From UBA11403 sp963784615 (GTDB lineage Bacteria > Pseudomonadota > Gammaproteobacteria > Legionellales > Legionellaceae), in contig CAWASG010000001.1 of the NCBI GenBank assembly GCA_963784615.1, positions 1,984,001 to 2,048,000 on the forward strand: DNA of 64,000 bases, written 5' to 3'. The notes beneath the pieces were generated by a model. That model saw only the letters and a program-made list of their open reading frames with translations, was not told the DNA's origin and did no database searches. Of the stretch, positions 60,445 to 64,000 are shown one piece after another. The translations under genes and the position numbers were made by a program. Each line of letters starts with the position of its first letter. Position 1 is the first letter of the stretch.

Positions 60445-60930
60445 ATGAATAGTATAAAAAGCGCTGTTGTTTACGGTTGTCTTCTGGGCTGCCTAACCGC
60501 CTTTGCTGGCACGCCTCAGCTCAATTTGAATTGTAAATCGGTTAGCGGTGATATGACGATTTCTGGTTTTCCGCGTGGCGAAGGTTATGATTTGAACATA
60601 AAAATGGGCAAGGCAACGCTTCGCTATGTCGATATTTGCAATGATGCAGAATGCTCAAAACGGGAAAAACAAGGCCAGCTTTATGTTGTTGAAGCCCTTC
60701 ACAAAAAAGTGTTTACGATTTATTTTAGCGAGCCGTTCGACGGTGGTGATTTGATGATGGGGTATTTTTATGCTCTTCCTGATACGGTTAAATATACCAA
60801 AACCAGCCGTGGTTACCGTGCACAATATCAGGCCCTCTATGATGCTGCCGATCCGCGAAGCGATACTTCGCCAAGAACGTTTGTGACTAAGCCAATAGTG
60901 CTTACGTGTAAGCAAGATGAAGAGCTATAA
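60445..60930 (+). CDS. Small exported protein, 161 aa
   Basis: The signal peptide MNSIKSAVVYGCLLGCLTAFA is followed by a mature part with five or so cysteines (LNCKSVSGD, ICNDAECSK, LTCKQDEEL), probably paired as disulfides. Beta-rich. No family recognised. 21 bases after thyA, with CTAAGGAAAATATAG as ribosome site; may be read from the thyA transcript. Confidence 0.7.
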   Translation: MNSIKSAVVYGCLLGCLTAFAGTPQLNLNCKSVSGDMTISGFPRGEGYDLNIKMGKATLRYVDICNDAECSKREKQGQLYVVEALHKKVFTIYFSEPFDGGDLMMGYFYALPDTVKYTKTSRGYRAQYQALYDAADPRSDTSPRTFVTKPIVLTCKQDEEL

Positions 60931-61123
60931 CCACAACGCTGAACTTAAATATTGACGATGTTTGCCCTGCGAGAGCAGTCAGCAGTGTTTTCCTTTGTGT
61001 TTTTTAGTGTCATGATATTGGCGATCCATTCAATGCCATTTCATGAGCCGCTGCGCCAAGGCTACATGCAACCAGGTGAATGATTACTTTTATTTTTTAA
61101 TTAAATCAACAAGGAGAGTTATA

Positions 61124-61399
61124 ATGATGATGTTTCAATTTCATATTGCATTAGCGCTGGGGTTAATTGCGTTATCTTCAGGCGTCGCGTTATTCGTTTG
61201 GTCAGATAAACATTCCGGCTCAGGTTTAGCAAAAATTCTAGGTTTCCTTATCGTTATTATGTCCATCTTCTCGACGGCCTGCACGGTCTATTGTGGCGTC
61301 ACCTACTGGAAGCAAGGCGATTTTTCTCAGCATCACATGAACATGAAGACTGCAATGCCCGCGCAAGATGCAGCAACGGTGAAAAAAACGGCTGAATAA
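61124..61399 (+). CDS. Small membrane protein, 91 aa
   Basis: Two predicted membrane segments (IALALGLIALSSGVALFVW and ILGFLIVIMSIFSTACTVYC) and a soluble, methionine- and histidine-containing tail (FSQHHMNMKTAMPAQ). Start at ATG 61124 after AAGGAGAGTTATA; an upstream frame from 61043 ignores this ribosome site. Family not recognised. The H/M-rich tail might bind metal, which is speculation. Confidence 0.65.
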   Translation: MMMFQFHIALALGLIALSSGVALFVWSDKHSGSGLAKILGFLIVIMSIFSTACTVYCGVTYWKQGDFSQHHMNMKTAMPAQDAATVKKTAE

Positions 61400-61420
61400 A
61401 GCAACCGATCAGCCCGTGAC

Positions 61421-61636
61421 ATGATATCTCGGGCTGAAACCATCGTCCTATTCAAAGAACAAACCACTCGTCGTACCTGGCATAATGAAGAATGGTGGTT
61501 TAGTGTCGTAGATGTTTGTACGGTATTAACAAACAGCCTTGATGGTGGAGCTTACTGGCGAAAGTTAAAACAAAGGTTGAAGAAGGAAGGTAGTGAGGTC
61601 GTGACAAATTGTCACGGACTGAAGTTAACTGCACCG
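61421..61636 (+). pseudogene. N-terminal fragment of a Bro-N family protein
   Basis: VLFKEQTTRRTWHNEEWWFS and VVDVCTVLTNS match the Bro-N domain found in phage antirepressor-like and chromosomal DNA-binding proteins, with AYWRKLKQRLKKEGSEVVTN next. After KLTAP the protein leaves the family and soon stops. The rest of the domain and the C-terminal part are missing, so this is a truncated remnant. Confidence 0.75.
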
Positions 61637-61931
61637 AGCGCTCATCAATGTCGTTTGTCACCGAGATTATACTGTTCGTAATTCCACGCTTTCCATGGCT
61701 ATCTACGATGATCGCTTAGACATTTGGAACGTCGGAGAGTTACCCCCACAACTCGCAATCAACAATCTGAGAGAACCTCATGGTTCCTATCCTAGAAATG
61801 AAACAATAGCGAATGTTTTTTATAAGCGTGGATGGATTGAAAATTGGGGTACTGGTACGCTAAGAATGATTGGCTATTGTGACCAGAACAAAACCCCGGA
61901 ACCCGAGTTTATTCAATATTCTGGTGGATAA
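61629..61931 (+). pseudogene. C-terminal fragment of a RecG-like/AlbA_2 ATP-binding protein
   Basis: In the frame of the ATG at 61695, reading upstream gives RALINVVCHRDYTVRNSTLS, then MAIYDDRLDIWNVGELPPQL and FYKRGWIENWGTGTLRMIGY. This is the C-terminal ATPase-like (HATPase_c_4) portion of AlbA_2/RecG-like regulators. A TAA at 61626-61628 blocks the frame, and the larger N-terminal part is absent. It is joined directly to the Bro-N fragment, so a deletion probably fused two adjacent genes. Confidence 0.78.
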
Positions 61932-62068
61932 TTATTTTATTGTTATTTTTTCAATCACTGTTCAAGGTTTAACTTTAAGTAGGGTCCTGAAAAAATATAA
62001 AATGGAAACGCGCAAGATTTAATTAAATACATACTATTATTATATGAAAAGGATTGGGTGATACTACG

Positions 62069-63043
62069 ATGGCACTACGATTGATTGAGATGGTGTTGCA
62101 AGAAAAGGATGCCATAGAAGTTCGGGAGCTTCTCAAAAAGCACTCCGTGCTCGAACACAGACAAGTTCGATTATTGGACGGGGAAGTACTGGTGCGAATT
62201 TTACTGGATGCAGAACAGAATGAAGGGGTGTTGGATTTATTGGCGAAAGAGTACACCTCTGAGGGCAATCGGGCAGTAATTTTACCTGTTGAGGCAACAT
62301 TACCGCGGGCATGTTCTGTGCCGCCCGCATCGTTTGGAGGCGCTCCTGAACGCATTGGTCGTGAAGAATTGTATGAAGACATCAAAAATGCTGCGGAGTG
62401 TTCCCGTGTTTATATTGCGATGTTGGTATTATCCACCATCGTGGTTACGATTGGTTTGAATAACAACAGCGTGGCCATTATCATTGGGGCGATGGTCATT
62501 GCTCCAATGCTCGGGCCTAGCATGGCGCTGGGGCTTGGGACAGCACTGGGTGACTTTCTACTCCTGCGGCATGCATTAAAGACTGTCTTAATTGGAATTT
62601 CGATAATCATAGGATTATCTGTGCTTATCGGGATTTTGGTACATGTTGACCCTCAAATGTCCGAAGTGGCATCACGCACCAGAGTGAAGCTGAGCGATAT
62701 TATTTTAGCACTCTCGTCGGGCTGCGCAGGCGCATTAGCGTTCACCACGGGCGTGTCAGAGACTATGATTGGAGTAATGGTTGCAGTGGCGTTGTTACCG
62801 CCGCTTGCGGTATTTGGACTACTCCTGGGCAGCGATTATGTCGCGCTTTCAATAGGATCACTCTCGCTTTTTCTGGTGAATCTTATTTGCGTGAATTTTG
62901 CTGGCGTAACAACTTTTTTGATACAGGGCATTCACCCACTAAGTTGGCTGGATAAAGAACGGGCAGCAAAAGCAACACGCATCGCTTTCTGTTTGTGGGG
63001 AGGGATGTTGGCGTTAATGGTGATGATGATCTTGCTCATATAA
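62069..63043 (+). CDS. DUF389 (TIGR00341) membrane protein
   Basis: A 324-residue protein. The N-terminal soluble domain (1-115) has two ferredoxin-like halves (ALRLIEMVLQEKDAIEVREL). Six or seven membrane spans follow, with the family motif NNNSVAIIIGAMVIAPMLGP and LSSGCAGALAFTTGVSE, VAVALLPPLAVFGLLLG. The family is widespread and of unknown function. ATG 62069 is likely; the TTG at 62054 is a possible earlier start. Confidence 0.87.
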   Translation: MALRLIEMVLQEKDAIEVRELLKKHSVLEHRQVRLLDGEVLVRILLDAEQNEGVLDLLAKEYTSEGNRAVILPVEATLPRACSVPPASFGGAPERIGREELYEDIKNAAECSRVYIAMLVLSTIVVTIGLNNNSVAIIIGAMVIAPMLGPSMALGLGTALGDFLLLRHALKTVLIGISIIIGLSVLIGILVHVDPQMSEVASRTRVKLSDIILALSSGCAGALAFTTGVSETMIGVMVAVALLPPLAVFGLLLGSDYVALSIGSLSLFLVNLICVNFAGVTTFLIQGIHPLSWLDKERAAKATRIAFCLWGGMLALMVMMILLI

Positions 63044-63100
63044 CGGACTTTGTTTGCTAAGGATCGCGCCATGCAGGGTGTCCGACAAATTAGAGCAGGA

Positions 63101-64000
63101 TCATCTCCTCTTAATAGATATTTCCCAATCACTTAGGCAACTCTCTCCAGACATCTGTTCACTTTGCGATGATGAAAAAAACCGATTGTTCATTAACGAA
63201 GTTTTAGGCACATCATCGAGAGTAGTTCTTTCAAATTCCTGTATATGATCTTGAAGTTTGCCTTGCAGCTCTTTTGACAATCCCGTTCCCTGCACACTAA
63301 ATTTGTTGACAAGGAAAGGAATAGGATTAGAAGGAAGCAGCTGTTTACCCGACCTCAAAAAACTCTCGATATCTGAATTCGTTGGATAACTAAAATACTG
63401 ACCCAAAGCATCATTCTGTGTAGTAAAACGAAGAAGCCCTTGCTCATGCTTGTTGATCGCACCCAATATCAAGGATACGGCAGCATCAACTGGCTGGCAG
63501 GTTGTTTCAAGCAGAGAGCAACCAGGTTTCAGTTCAACAGTCACATTATCAACCAGCCGCCCTTCATCAATTTTGGGCACAATCTCATGTAAACTCAATG
63601 TGGCATGGGTTCGCTCATGAAGCATGGTCCAAAAAATGGGCATTGCACCTCTTAGTTGAGGTAAAGGACCACAATGCAGGTTCCACAAAAAACCACCATT
63701 TTTTTTCTCAAAAAGTCCGAGAAACCGTTTACTAAAAATCTGTAAACAACGTATTGATAATATACTGTCGATCTCTTCTGCTTCTAGTTTTTTTAAAAAA
63801 TCATCTGTATTGACATTTTCAACCTCTTTAACTGGAAAACCACATTTTTCAACCAGTCCCTGAGGGCTAAAACACAAAGCGCTATTTACTACAGGATGCT
63901 CATCAAGAATAGGATGTATTACATTCGTTAGCAGTTCACTCTCAATTAAACGATATTTTCTCAGCGCATGGTGAGTGGTTAGAGCAAGCGGTTTAGGCTT
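63101..64000 (-). CDS. Formyltransferase-family protein, N-terminus beyond window
   Basis: The frame is open from the right edge (codons KPKPLALTTHHALRKYRL...) to the stop at 63101, so the gene enters the window at its 3' part; the TTG at 63877 is internal. GFLWNLHCGPLPQLRGAMPI and EIVPKIDEGRLV carry the N, H and D catalytic triad of folate-dependent formyltransferases (as in methionyl-tRNA formyltransferase and sugar-N-formyltransferases). The C-terminal part (about 100 residues) does not resemble the Fmt tRNA-binding domain, so a sugar or other amine is a more likely acceptor. Substrate unknown. Confidence 0.75.
   Translation of the reverse strand, partial: KPKPLALTTHHALRKYRLIESELLTNVIHPILDEHPVVNSALCFSPQGLVEKCGFPVKEVENVNTDDFLKKLEAEEIDSILSIRCLQIFSKRFLGLFEKKNGGFLWNLHCGPLPQLRGAMPIFWTMLHERTHATLSLHEIVPKIDEGRLVDNVTVELKPGCSLLETTCQPVDAAVSLILGAINKHEQGLLRFTTQNDALGQYFSYPTNSDIESFLRSGKQLLPSNPIPFLVNKFSVQGTGLSKELQGKLQDHIQEFERTTLDDVPKTSLMNNRFFSSSQSEQMSGESCLSDWEISIKRR

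Noticed and set aside
61043..61123. N-terminal extension of the 91-residue membrane protein
   Set aside because: Not hydrophobic, and AAGGAG lies just before the later ATG at 61124.

Overview
The window reads as a gammaproteobacterial chromosome of moderate GC, probably a host-associated or intracellular member of the Legionellales (Legionella/Coxiella-like). The evidence is the conserved gene blocks mixed with large lineage-specific proteins of the kind seen among eukaryote-directed effectors: ankyrin repeats, kinase-like folds, a possible U-box, coiled coils and acidic tails. No secretion-system gene lies in the window, so effector status is inference.

Layout. 1-1.4 kb: end of a GT9 heptosyltransferase, a repeat element and a small orphan gene. 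1.5-9.4 kb: tRNA-Val(GAC), then thrS-infC-rpmI-rplT-pheS-pheT-ihfA and a [2Fe-2S] thioredoxin-like ferredoxin. 9.6-13.6 kb: gyrB and rho. 13.8-19.6 kb: accessory block with a membrane protein with a U-box-like region, an exported deaminase, an ankyrin protein, a YgjP-type metallopeptidase and a small exported protein. 19.7-27.5 kb: trxA, rsmE, fumC, psd, an amino-acid permease, a lytic transglycosylase, hspQ and an HdeD-like gene. 27.8-29.5 kb: a coiled-coil membrane protein. 29.8-35.9 kb: ppa, a HIT protein, folE, ffh, rpsP-rimM-trmD-rplS and rplM-rpsI. 36.2-39.6 kb: two paralogous kinase-like genes. 40-42.8 kb: parC and a MazE/PemK-type toxin-antitoxin pair. 43-47.1 kb: a 1355-residue orphan protein. 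47.2-49.6 kb: an HTH regulator / unknown / MFS transporter operon. 50.3-54.5 kb: a candidate small RNA and two orphan proteins around glmU. 54.8-60.4 kb: the conserved rppH-ptsP-TauE-lgt-thyA run. 60.4-64 kb: small exported and membrane proteins, decayed gene remnants, a DUF389 protein and a truncated formyltransferase.

The most unusual feature is intergenic. Nearly every gap carries short palindromic repeats from at least seven families. Two families behave as miniature transposable elements: in most copies the palindrome is bounded by perfect 8-bp target duplications visible in the raw sequence. Elements are nested in one another (three levels at 39741-39989), and several copies abut or supply the stop codons of neighbouring genes. 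A further hairpin family with a conserved loop sits just upstream of pheT, gyrB, psd and the permease in the sense orientation.

Housekeeping calls are firm. Functions of the orphan proteins, and any link to host manipulation, are not shown by the sequence. All identifications come from reading motifs by eye; no database search was run.
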